A stretch of DNA of 6,870 bases from Bacteroidota bacterium (lineage in GTDB: Bacteria; Bacteroidota; Bacteroidia; Bacteroidales; JADFUO01), in assembly GCA_030614305.1 (NCBI GenBank), contig JAUWKH010000091.1, forward strand, positions 1 through 6,870, read 5' to 3'. Positions within the stretch are counted from its first letter, which is position 1, and every line of letters starts with the position of its first letter. Shown one piece after another: positions 1 through 5,020 of the stretch. A model generated the notes under the pieces. The model saw nothing but the letters and a program-made list of their open reading frames with translations, was not told where the DNA came from and did no database searches. Both the position numbers and the translations under genes were made by a program.

Positions 1-96
1 TATATAATTTCAAAAGTTGACAGCTTAGTGAATGACATGGAGGATAGTACTATTTCTTTCATAGATATACTTACTAAATATAAATCAAAAAAATAA
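1..96 (+). CDS. exbB: MotA/TolQ/ExbB-family proton channel, C-terminal fragment
   Basis: An open frame enters from the left edge and ends at TAA 94-96, giving 31 residues that finish in DILTKYKSKK. The stretch with VNDMEDSTISFIDIL resembles the tail after the last helix of Bacteroidota ExbB/TolQ proteins, which typically has a Met-Glu pair followed by a Phe-Asp-Leu-Leu-like end. ExbB forms the inner-membrane proton channel that, with ExbD, drives TonB or TolA. None of the membrane part is visible, so the call rests on this short tail plus position: six bases before a small membrane gene that is itself followed by two ExbD genes, the usual Bacteroidota order. The start lies outside the window. 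The coding call is fairly secure; the family call is inference. Confidence 0.6.
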   Translation, partial: YIISKVDSLVNDMEDSTISFIDILTKYKSKK

Positions 97-102
97 TTTA
101 TC

Positions 103-522
103 ATGACAGATACATTTAATAAAATACTTCAAATAAGCTTATATGTCATTTTAGCCATTTCAGTGGTTCTTTTTGCTTTATTTTATATAAACGGAGAATC
201 AATGACTAATACGGTAATATATTGGGCTTATATATTGCTGGTAATAACAGTATTATTATTAATAGGTTTTCCTATATTCTTTTTTATCAAGAATCCCCGC
301 AAAGGATTAACGGTTTTATTCGTACTGATTGGTTTTGTTATACTATTTGGAATTTCCTATTTATTTGCTTCAGATGCTACAAATGCTGTTATTTATGAAA
401 AGCAAAGCATTACTCCTGGTATTTCAAGATTTATTGGCGCCGGTTTGATTATGGTGTATATTCTTACAGGAATAGCTGTTTTGTCACTGATATATACAGG
501 AATAGTTAATGCATTTAAATAA
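103..522 (+). CDS. Small four-helix membrane protein of the ExbB-ExbD operon
   Basis: This 139-residue hydrophobic protein has four likely membrane helices at about residues 8-30, 38-62, 68-89 and 109-135. A short positively charged loop (KNPRKG, 63-68) lies between helices 2 and 3, suggesting that this loop faces the cytoplasm. I see no catalytic motif and no cleavable signal peptide. The ATG follows the preceding stop by six bases and has no Shine-Dalgarno sequence, as is usual in Bacteroidota. A small uncharacterised membrane protein is commonly found at this place between exbB and exbD in the phylum, so it probably works with, or helps assemble, the proton-driven ExbB/ExbD complex. That role is inferred from position only. 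The gene is intact and is surely co-transcribed with its neighbours. Confidence 0.85.
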   Translation: MTDTFNKILQISLYVILAISVVLFALFYINGESMTNTVIYWAYILLVITVLLLIGFPIFFFIKNPRKGLTVLFVLIGFVILFGISYLFASDATNAVIYEKQSITPGISRFIGAGLIMVYILTGIAVLSLIYTGIVNAFK

Positions 523-540
523 AATTAAATCTAAATAATT

Positions 541-1113
541 ATGGCAAGGAAAATACCACAAATAAATGCCGGTTCAATGGCAGACATAGCCTTCCTGCTC
601 CTTATCTTCTTTCTTGTAACTACCACAATGGATGTTGATACGGGAATCATGAGGCAGTTGCCCCCACCACTTGACCCTAACCAGATTATTCCTCGTATTA
701 AAGAAAGAAATATTATGAATATTCTTGTCAGCAAAAGCGATCGGTTGCTTGTAAATAAAAAGATGGGAAATATTAAAACCTTAAAAAATGATGTTATAGA
801 TTTTATGTCAATTCATCATGATGACCCGGCATATCCTGAAGTTACTCTGAAAAGCATAGATTATATCGGTGATGTTTATACAACCAAAGGAATAGTCTCT
901 TTAAAAAACGACAGAGGAACTTCATATGATATGTATATACAAGTTCAAAACGAATTAGCTGCTGCTTTTAAAGAATTACGGGATAGGCTGTCAATGCAAA
1001 AATTTGGTAGAAAATATGATAAACTAATTAATGAGGATTATATTGATGCAATCAATAAAGCTATCCCGGTACGTGTTTCTGAAGCTGAACCTGAAGATGT
1101 AGGAGGAAATTAA
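541..1113 (+). CDS. exbD: ExbD/TolR-family biopolymer transport protein (first copy)
   Basis: The 190-residue protein has the ExbD plan: a short cytoplasmic N-terminus, one membrane helix at about residues 14-32 and a C-terminal periplasmic domain. The helix begins MADIAFLLLIFFLVTTTMD, and Asp15 matches the membrane aspartate that carries protons in ExbD (Asp25 in E. coli). The N-terminus with NAGSMADIAF and the following VDTG...LPPP stretch are typical of Bacteroidota ExbD. ExbD sits in the ExbB pore and couples the proton motive force to TonB, powering uptake through TonB-dependent outer-membrane receptors. It is longer than the usual ~140 residues. The extra length lies in the periplasmic part, including a charged segment around residues 95-160. 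The ATG at 541 lacks a Shine-Dalgarno sequence, and an 18-base gap separates it from the preceding gene. It is followed after one base by a second exbD. Confidence 0.93.
   Translation: MARKIPQINAGSMADIAFLLLIFFLVTTTMDVDTGIMRQLPPPLDPNQIIPRIKERNIMNILVSKSDRLLVNKKMGNIKTLKNDVIDFMSIHHDDPAYPEVTLKSIDYIGDVYTTKGIVSLKNDRGTSYDMYIQVQNELAAAFKELRDRLSMQKFGRKYDKLINEDYIDAINKAIPVRVSEAEPEDVGGN
1101..1106 (+). promoter_or_regulatory. Shine-Dalgarno AGGAGG for the second exbD
   Basis: A consensus AGGAGG lies eight bases before the ATG at 1115, inside the last codons of the first exbD (Val-Gly-Gly). It is the only strong Shine-Dalgarno sequence I see at a gene start in this window, where other starts follow A/T-rich leaders. 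It fixes the start of the downstream gene and may help translational coupling of the two ExbD subunits. The match could partly result from the glycine codons. Confidence 0.55.
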
Positions 1114-1114
1114 A

Positions 1115-1585
1115 ATGTCAAGATTTAAAAAACAAGTATCAAAAGAAGTTCCTGCAATAAGCACTTCTTCATTGCCTGATATTATTTTTATGCTTTTGTT
1201 CTTCTTTATGGTAACTACCGTAATGAGGGAAACTACATTGATAGTTAAAACAAAACTTCCGGAAGCTACCGAAGTACAAAAGCTTGAAAAGAAATCACTT
1301 GTGAGCTATATCTATATCGGTCCACCGGTACAGTCAAAAATCTATGGTACCGAATCACGTATTCAACTTAATGACCATTTTGCTGTTGTTGATGATATTC
1401 AGGAGTTCGTTGTTCTTGAAAGAGAAGCCCGCGAAGAAGCTGACAGGAAATTTCTAACAACTTCATTAAAGGTTAACGGTGAGACTAAAATGGGTGTAGT
1501 TACTGATGTTAAACAGGAACTAAGAAAAGCCAGTGCTTTTAAAATTAACTACTCAACACGTAGAAAAACTGTTAAAAAAGACTAA
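1115..1585 (+). CDS. exbD: ExbD/TolR-family biopolymer transport protein (second copy)
   Basis: This second ExbD-family protein has 156 residues, close to the family norm. It has a 20-residue basic N-terminus, a single membrane helix at about 20-37 (LPDIIFMLLFFFMVTTVM) with the proton-carrying aspartate at Asp22, and a periplasmic domain. The stretch after the helix differs from that of the first copy (VKTKLPEATE), as is normal for the paired ExbDs of Bacteroidota. The two may occupy one ExbB pore as a heteromer or serve different TonB proteins; the sequence does not decide this. It begins one base after the first exbD, with a good Shine-Dalgarno, and is the last gene of the operon. A terminator follows 27 bases after its stop. 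The C-terminus is very basic (STRRKTVKKD). Confidence 0.93.
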   Translation: MSRFKKQVSKEVPAISTSSLPDIIFMLLFFFMVTTVMRETTLIVKTKLPEATEVQKLEKKSLVSYIYIGPPVQSKIYGTESRIQLNDHFAVVDDIQEFVVLEREAREEADRKFLTTSLKVNGETKMGVVTDVKQELRKASAFKINYSTRRKTVKKD

Positions 1586-1606
1586 TTTTTCATAATGTTT
1601 TTTATG

Positions 1607-2545
1607 TTAATGAGAGGAAATATCATTTTGTATATTTCCTCTTTTTTTGTAAATAACGTTTAATAAAACTGCAACAATTAAAAAACTTCCGATTATAAGC
1701 CATAAATTATCAGTTGCACCAAACGATTCAAGATTTGTTTCAAGTTTGTTTTTATTTGTTATGAAAACAAATATCACTGCTGCTGCATTATTAATAAAAT
1801 GAATAAATATTGGCACCCATATCGAACCTGTCCAGACAAACATATAACCTAGTAAAATTCCTAACATCAATCTGGGGAAAAAACCGTAAAACTGTAAATG
1901 AAATGCACTGAATAAAACCGCAGAAATAAATACAGCCCAATGAATATTTTTTGTCCATTCTTTAAATAATCTGAGCAACACTCCTCTGAATAATAATTCT
2001 TCGCCTATTCCCGGGATTATTGCTACCATTAAAATATTAAAAAGAAAACCATTAAAAGTATTAACATTTAAAAATATTTCAGTGAGTTTTGCTGCCTGTT
2101 CTTCCGACTCTATCATCCAGTTTTCAAGCCATGAAAGAAATTCAGGGAATTTTATCATTTCATTAATATTACTTAACCAATGAAGAAATGGCATTGCTGC
2201 AAAAACCATTAAGGTTCCAATTATTATTGAAAGTAATTTAGGTTTTTGATTTAATTTCAAATATCCGGAAATATTCCGGTTAACCAGAAAAGCAAAAATA
2301 ACAGGTGGTAAAATAAACAAGCCAAGCTGATTTATAATCTGCATATATTTTAATAAACTTACTGTTTCAGGATTAGAATAATCAATACTTGTAATATTTT
2401 CAAGTACTCCCGTGCCAAAAAAAGGAATTGCAGTTAAAATTCCTATTAGTAATGTGAAAAGCAAACAGATTAAAATGAGGATTCCAAAACTCAATAACTT
2501 TAAATAGGATGGGAAATATTTTAATAAGGGTTCACTCTTTATCAT
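1607..2545 (-). CDS. CPBP-family intramembrane metalloprotease (Abi/CAAX-protease type)
   Basis: This 312-residue polytopic membrane protein has about seven or eight hydrophobic segments. The C-terminal half carries the CPBP (PF02517) motifs: motif 1 EELLFR (Glu182, Glu183, Arg187), motif 2 FSAFH ending in His216, and motif 3 HFINN (His249 to Asn253). The glutamates and histidines are the expected metal-binding and catalytic residues, so it should be active. Relatives cleave prenylated proteins or peptides, or act in bacteriocin self-immunity; the substrate here is unknown. The N-terminal half (two helix pairs and a charged loop around 125-155) is variable in the family. The ATG at 2543-2545 (complement) precedes a normal membrane-insertion start. 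The gene diverges from dusB across 78 bases and converges on the exbD operon, whose terminator overlaps its last codons. Confidence 0.9.
   Translation of the reverse strand: MIKSEPLLKYFPSYLKLLSFGILILICLLFTLLIGILTAIPFFGTGVLENITSIDYSNPETVSLLKYMQIINQLGLFILPPVIFAFLVNRNISGYLKLNQKPKLLSIIIGTLMVFAAMPFLHWLSNINEMIKFPEFLSWLENWMIESEEQAAKLTEIFLNVNTFNGFLFNILMVAIIPGIGEELLFRGVLLRLFKEWTKNIHWAVFISAVLFSAFHLQFYGFFPRLMLGILLGYMFVWTGSIWVPIFIHFINNAAAVIFVFITNKNKLETNLESFGATDNLWLIIGSFLIVAVLLNVIYKKRGNIQNDISSH
1613..1648 (+). terminator. Intrinsic terminator of the exbB-exbD operon
   Basis: A perfect 11-bp stem (1613-1623 with 1632-1642) closes an 8-base loop and is followed by seven T's (1642-1648). The order is right for rightward transcription ending just after the second exbD. 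It lies inside the coding end of the convergent protease gene (its last ~12 codons). On the minus strand no T run follows the stem, so it should act in one direction only. Confidence 0.85.
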
Positions 2546-2577
2546 CGGGAGTAATTATTTTTGAAGCGTAAAATTAG

Positions 2578-2585
2578 TAATTTTG
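2578..2585 (+). promoter_or_regulatory. Candidate -7 promoter element of dusB
   Basis: TAATTTTG is an exact match to the Bacteroidota -7 consensus TAnnTTTG, 38 bases before the dusB TTG start, predicting a leader of about 30 bases. A TTTG at 2560-2563 could be the -33 element, but the 14-base gap is shorter than the usual 17-21, so this half is weak. Confidence 0.45.
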
Positions 2586-2623
2586 TAAAAGAAAGTTGAA
2601 TAATATTTTTAAAGCAAGAAAAA

Positions 2624-3604
2624 TTGGTAAAAATTGGAAATCTTAAAATAAGTGAATTCCCGATTTTGCTGGCGCCGATGGAGGATGTCAGTGACCCGCC
2701 ATTCCGTTATTTATGCAAAATTTTCGGTGCTGACATTACTTACACTGAGTTTATATCTTCCGAGGGATTGATAAGAGATGCAGCAAAAAGTTTAAAAAAA
2801 CTTGATTTTTCTGAATCAGAACGTCCGATTGGCATTCAGATTTTCGGTCATAATATTGAATCAATGGTTAAAGCTGCTGAATATGCCGAACGAGCCAAGC
2901 CTGATATTATTGACATTAACTGGGGTTGCCCTGTGAAAAAAGTAATTGCAAAAGGAGCAGGTGCGGGCATGCTCAGAGACATTCCCAAAATGCTTGCAAT
3001 TACATCCGAAGTAGTTAAATCCACAAAATTGCCGGTTACGGTTAAAACCCGTCTCGGCTGGGATGAAAACAGTAAAAATATTGTTGAGGTGGCTGAAAGA
3101 CTTCAGGATGTTGGAATTGAAGCTATAAGTATCCATGCACGAACTAAAGTACAGGGTTACAAAGGTAAAGCAGACTGGACATTGATTGGAGAGGTTAAGA
3201 AAAATCCCCGTATGAAAATCCCGGTTTTTGGCAATGGCGATATCCTTAGTCCTGAAATTGCCAAACATTTCAAAGAAACTTATAATGTTGATGGTTTAAT
3301 GATTGGTCGTGGAAGCTATGGTAATCCATGGATATTTAAACAAATAAAACATTATTTGAGTACTGGCGAAATACTTCCTCAACCCGACATAATCGAAAGA
3401 GTGAATATCTGTAAAAAACATTTGGAAAAATCAATTGAATGGAAAGGAGACAGAAGAGGCATTTTTGAAATGCGAAAACATTACAGGAGTTATTTTAAAG
3501 ATTATCCTAATTTTAAACAATTCAGGATTAAATTGGTAACTATTGAAAATAAGGATGAACTTTATTCGATTTTTGATGAAATTTTAAAATGGGTAAATGG
3601 TTAA
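2624..3604 (+). CDS. dusB: tRNA-dihydrouridine synthase, DusB-like
   Basis: This 326-residue cytosolic flavoenzyme of the Dus family reduces particular uridines in the D-loop of tRNA to dihydrouridine, using FMN and NADPH. It has the N-terminal TIM barrel with LAPMEDVSDPPFR at the FMN site, YTEFISSEGL, the catalytic cysteine Cys102 in DINWGCPVKK, Lys141 in VTVKTRLGW, His171 in IHAR, GNGDI at 203-207 and the phosphate-binding IGRG at 227-230. A C-terminal helical domain (about 245-326) binds tRNA. The length is normal. The start is TTG at 2624: an in-frame stop lies at 2597, there is no ATG or GTG between, and the next ATG (Met19) falls inside the conserved FMN motif. The resulting N-terminus, MVKIGNLKI, is as expected for the family. 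It is monocistronic, diverging from the protease gene and converging on the HAD gene. Confidence 0.96.
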   Translation: MVKIGNLKISEFPILLAPMEDVSDPPFRYLCKIFGADITYTEFISSEGLIRDAAKSLKKLDFSESERPIGIQIFGHNIESMVKAAEYAERAKPDIIDINWGCPVKKVIAKGAGAGMLRDIPKMLAITSEVVKSTKLPVTVKTRLGWDENSKNIVEVAERLQDVGIEAISIHARTKVQGYKGKADWTLIGEVKKNPRMKIPVFGNGDILSPEIAKHFKETYNVDGLMIGRGSYGNPWIFKQIKHYLSTGEILPQPDIIERVNICKKHLEKSIEWKGDRRGIFEMRKHYRSYFKDYPNFKQFRIKLVTIENKDELYSIFDEILKWVNG

Positions 3605-3605
3605 A

Positions 3606-3656
3606 TGCCGAAGCAAAGAGGATACCCCGATAGCGAAGCATGAGCGTATCGGAAGG
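3606..3656. repeat. G+C-rich hairpin/repeat-like patch after dusB
   Basis: About 50 bases immediately after the dusB stop contain 28 G+C out of 50 (56%), far above their surroundings. CCGATA (3627-3632) and TATCGG (3647-3652) form a 6-bp inverted repeat. The 7-mer CGAAGCA occurs twice, 25 bases apart (3609-3615 and 3634-3640), and GATAC/GTATC (3621-3625, 3646-3650) offers an alternative pairing. No T run follows, so it is a poor intrinsic terminator. The base composition and internal repetition suggest a dispersed intergenic element, which one window cannot confirm. Confidence 0.4.
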
Positions 3657-3730
3657 TGAATGGTTAGAAATTTATGAGATTAGCACTATTCTTTAGAATG
3701 GTGATTTAAAGTCAGTTACAGAATAACTTT

Positions 3731-3752
3731 AAGTTCGCTTCAGCGAACTTTT
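3731..3752. terminator. Weak shared hairpin between dusB and the HAD gene
   Basis: A perfect 8-bp stem (3731-3738 with 3743-3750) with a TTCA loop lies directly next to the stop codon of the minus-strand HAD gene. On the plus strand it is followed by only four T's, and on the minus strand by AAAG. It may serve as a weak terminator or mRNA 3'-end stabiliser for one or both convergent genes. Confidence 0.45.
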
Positions 3753-4389
3753 AATCAACTTTTTTTAGTTTATTATTTTCAAACAATTCTATTATTTCTT
3801 CTCCGGGTTTCAGATAATAAGTTTTGATTCCCAACTCTTGGGCAGGAGCTATATTTTGAAAAGAATCATCAATAAATAAAGTTTCTTCAGGTTTTAAATC
3901 ATGTTTTTTTAAGACAAAGTTGTAAAACTCCAAATCCGGTTTTCGCATCCCGATTTGAAATGAAAAATAAGCTTTTTCAAAAATATCGTTAAATGAGTTA
4001 TATCCGTATTTTTCCTGAAAATCTTTAAGATAAACTTCATAATGAATTATATTGGAATTGCTTAATAAAAATGTTCTGTAATTGGGTTTAATATTTTCCA
4101 GTAGCTTAACTCTTTCTTCCGGAATATTTAGTATAATTGAATTCCATGTATTATTAATTATTGAATCGGGAATATTTTTATTTAATATTTTACGTATTTT
4201 ATCGCGAAAAACAGCAGGTGAAATCACGTTGGTTTCAAGGTCTTCAAATAAATGATTTTGTATAGCATGTGAAAACATTTTTTCAAATTCCTTTATTCCA
4301 AGTTCTTTGAATTTTCTTTCAACTCTATGATGGTCAATATTACAAATTACGCCGCCAAAATCAAAAATAATGTTTTTAATGTTTTCCAT
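3751..4389 (-). CDS. HAD-superfamily (subfamily IA) phosphatase-like hydrolase
   Basis: This 212-residue soluble protein has all four HAD motifs: motif I IIFDFGGVI (nucleophile Asp10), motif II LLSNSN (Ser110), motif III Lys150 in MRKPD, and motif IV FIDDS (Asp174, Asp175). An alpha-helical cap lies between motifs I and II (about 18-90), as in the IA subfamily. In motif I, glycine replaces the usual second aspartate (DxGGV instead of DxDxT). The same pattern occurs in YihX-type sugar-phosphate phosphatases and 2-haloacid-dehalogenase relatives, so it is a subfamily trait rather than damage. YihX dephosphorylates glucose-1-phosphate, and a small sugar phosphate is plausible here, but the substrate is not readable. 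The ATG at 4387-4389 (complement) places motif I at the expected distance. The gene stands alone, divergent from the tRNA. Confidence 0.9.
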   Translation of the reverse strand: MENIKNIIFDFGGVICNIDHHRVERKFKELGIKEFEKMFSHAIQNHLFEDLETNVISPAVFRDKIRKILNKNIPDSIINNTWNSIILNIPEERVKLLENIKPNYRTFLLSNSNIIHYEVYLKDFQEKYGYNSFNDIFEKAYFSFQIGMRKPDLEFYNFVLKKHDLKPEETLFIDDSFQNIAPAQELGIKTYYLKPGEEIIELFENNKLKKVD

Positions 4390-4424
4390 TTCAATATTTT
4401 TTATGAAAATAAAATTAATTTCTA

Positions 4425-4454
4425 TTTGTATTATTGCAAAAATATGTAATTTTG
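4425..4454 (+). promoter_or_regulatory. Promoter of the tRNA gene
   Basis: TTTG (4425-4428) and TAATTTTG (4447-4454), 18 bases apart, match the Bacteroidota -33 and -7 elements exactly. Transcription would start near 4460, about 36 bases before the mature tRNA. This is the best complete promoter in the window. Confidence 0.65.
4437..4444 (-). promoter_or_regulatory. Candidate -7 element of the HAD gene
   Basis: On the minus strand this reads TATTTTTG, an exact TAnnTTTG match about 47 bases before the HAD start codon. It lies inside the spacer of the tRNA promoter, two bases from that promoter's own -7 element. No good -33 element is seen at the proper spacing, so the call is tentative. Confidence 0.35.
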
Positions 4455-4496
4455 CATTCCCATTTTAATGGCAATAAAAATTTATTAATTTTTATT

Positions 4497-4570
4497 GGGC
4501 CTATAGCTCAGCTGGTTAGAGTAGTTGACTCATAATCAATTGGTCCCTGGTTCGAATCCAGGTGGGCCCA
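4497..4570 (+). tRNA. tRNA with CAT anticodon, probably tRNA-Ile2
   Basis: A full cloverleaf is readable: acceptor stem 4497-4503 with 4563-4569 (one G-U pair), D stem 4506-4509/4519-4522, anticodon stem 4524-4528/4536-4540 around loop CTCATAA, 5-base variable loop, T stem 4546-4550/4558-4562 with loop TTCGAAT, and discriminator A4570. CCA is not encoded. The anticodon CAT (4531-4533) fits methionine tRNAs or the isoleucine tRNA whose C34 is changed to lysidine by TilS to read AUA. The pairs C4-G69 and C5-G68 and an anticodon stem ending G30-C40, A31-U39 agree with E. coli tRNA-Ile2, where such pairs are recalled as TilS determinants, and differ from elongator tRNA-Met. An initiator is excluded because pair 1-72 is G-C and the anticodon stem lacks three G-C pairs. 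The isoleucine assignment is an inference. Confidence 0.93.
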
Positions 4571-4571
4571 C

Positions 4572-4607
4572 AAAAAAAAGGAGTATCTTTTTGATGCTCC
4601 TTTTTTT
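4572..4607. terminator. Bidirectional terminator after the tRNA
   Basis: An 8-bp stem with one wobble pair (4580-4587 with 4593-4600, loop TTTTT) is preceded by eight A's and followed by seven T's. It begins two bases after the tRNA and ends its transcription. The A run becomes a T run on the other strand, so it can also stop leftward transcripts coming from the ATPase gene about 420 bases away before they enter the tRNA. Confidence 0.85.
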
Positions 4608-4672
4608 GTTTTGTCATTGATCCTATCAAATTGCATTCCGCAGGCACAAGTAATTTGTTAGCATAGGTGCAG

Positions 4673-4701
4673 GACGAAGGAGTTCCCTCCTCCCTTTGGT
4701 C
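4673..4701. repeat. Imperfect hairpin resembling a dispersed palindromic element
   Basis: GACGAAGGAG (4673-4682) and CTCCCTTTGGTC (4690-4701) form an imperfect stem with mismatches, followed by an ATGACA at 4708-4713. From memory, Bacteroidota genomes often carry many copies of a palindrome built on GTCATTTCGA...GAAGGAG...CTCC...GGTC, and this looks like a worn copy. No second copy exists in the window to prove it. Confidence 0.4.
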
Positions 4702-4780
4702 ATACTAATGACAACTATAGTGCATTGGATTGTATATCTGATGATTATGGTTTTAAGTAATTTTTAAGTTTCAGATTAAA

Positions 4781-4922
4781 TCACAAAAAACAAATTACAA
4801 AAAACAAATAATATCCAAAACACAAAACCCAATAATCAAAATGCTTATATCTTTTGTTTGGAATTTGAATATTAAAATTTGAAATTTATTTGAGATTTGG
4901 AATTTGAGATTTGGAATTTTTG
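4781..4922. repeat. CAAA/TTTG imperfect inverted repeat with 14-bp tandem duplication
   Basis: The left arm (about 4781-4840) is dominated by CAAA/ACAAA words and the right arm (about 4851-4922) by TTTG/GGAATTTG words, so the two can fold back imperfectly; for example CCAAAACACAAAA (4815-4827) pairs loosely with TTTTGTTTGG (4852-4861). At the right end the unit TTTGAGATTTGGAA occurs twice in exact tandem (4889-4916). Low-complexity arms of this kind recur between genes in many Bacteroidota, as far as I recall. Function is unknown; it could be a non-autonomous mobile relic or a replication-slippage product. Confidence 0.6.
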
Positions 4923-5020
4923 TCATATCGCTTTGTGTGCCATTTTTTCGGGTATATTTACTCGGGATGACACCTGCTATATATAAACTTTATCCGGAGC
5001 TTTCTACTAAATTATTTGTG

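Larger units (their letters stand above)
4611..5020. other. Gene-free region with repeat-like sequence
   Basis: About 410 bases between the tRNA terminator and the end of the ATPase gene hold no credible open frame on either strand. They contain an imperfect hairpin near 4673-4701, a long CAAA/TTTG-type inverted repeat at 4781-4922 and a loose TGTCAT/ATGACA pair (4921-4926 and 4967-4972). No convincing terminator for the ATPase gene is seen close to its stop. The tract downstream of a tRNA gene would suit inserted or eroded DNA, but I find no transposase or integrase remnant. Confidence 0.6.

Noticed and set aside
531..734. Minus-strand open frame over the start of the first exbD
   Set aside because: It is antisense to a clear ExbD helix region, and its hydrophobic composition mirrors that helix; no independent support.
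2861..3268. 135-codon minus-strand open frame within dusB
   Set aside because: It lies wholly antisense to conserved DusB motifs, has Cys/Phe/Asn-rich composition and matches no family I know.
4497..4570. tRNA 3' end as a phage/ICE attachment site
   Set aside because: No second copy of the tRNA 3' end and no integrase gene is found in the window.
4781..4922. Possible CRISPR array in the CAAA/TTTG tract
   Set aside because: There are no regularly spaced identical repeats with unique spacers; only one adjacent 14-bp duplication and low-complexity words, and no cas genes.
4921..4972. Possible insertion-sequence ends (TGTCAT and ATGACA)
   Set aside because: Only six bases match, the interior is 40 non-coding bases, and no target-site duplication is evident. 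Kept only as a note in the repeat-rich region.
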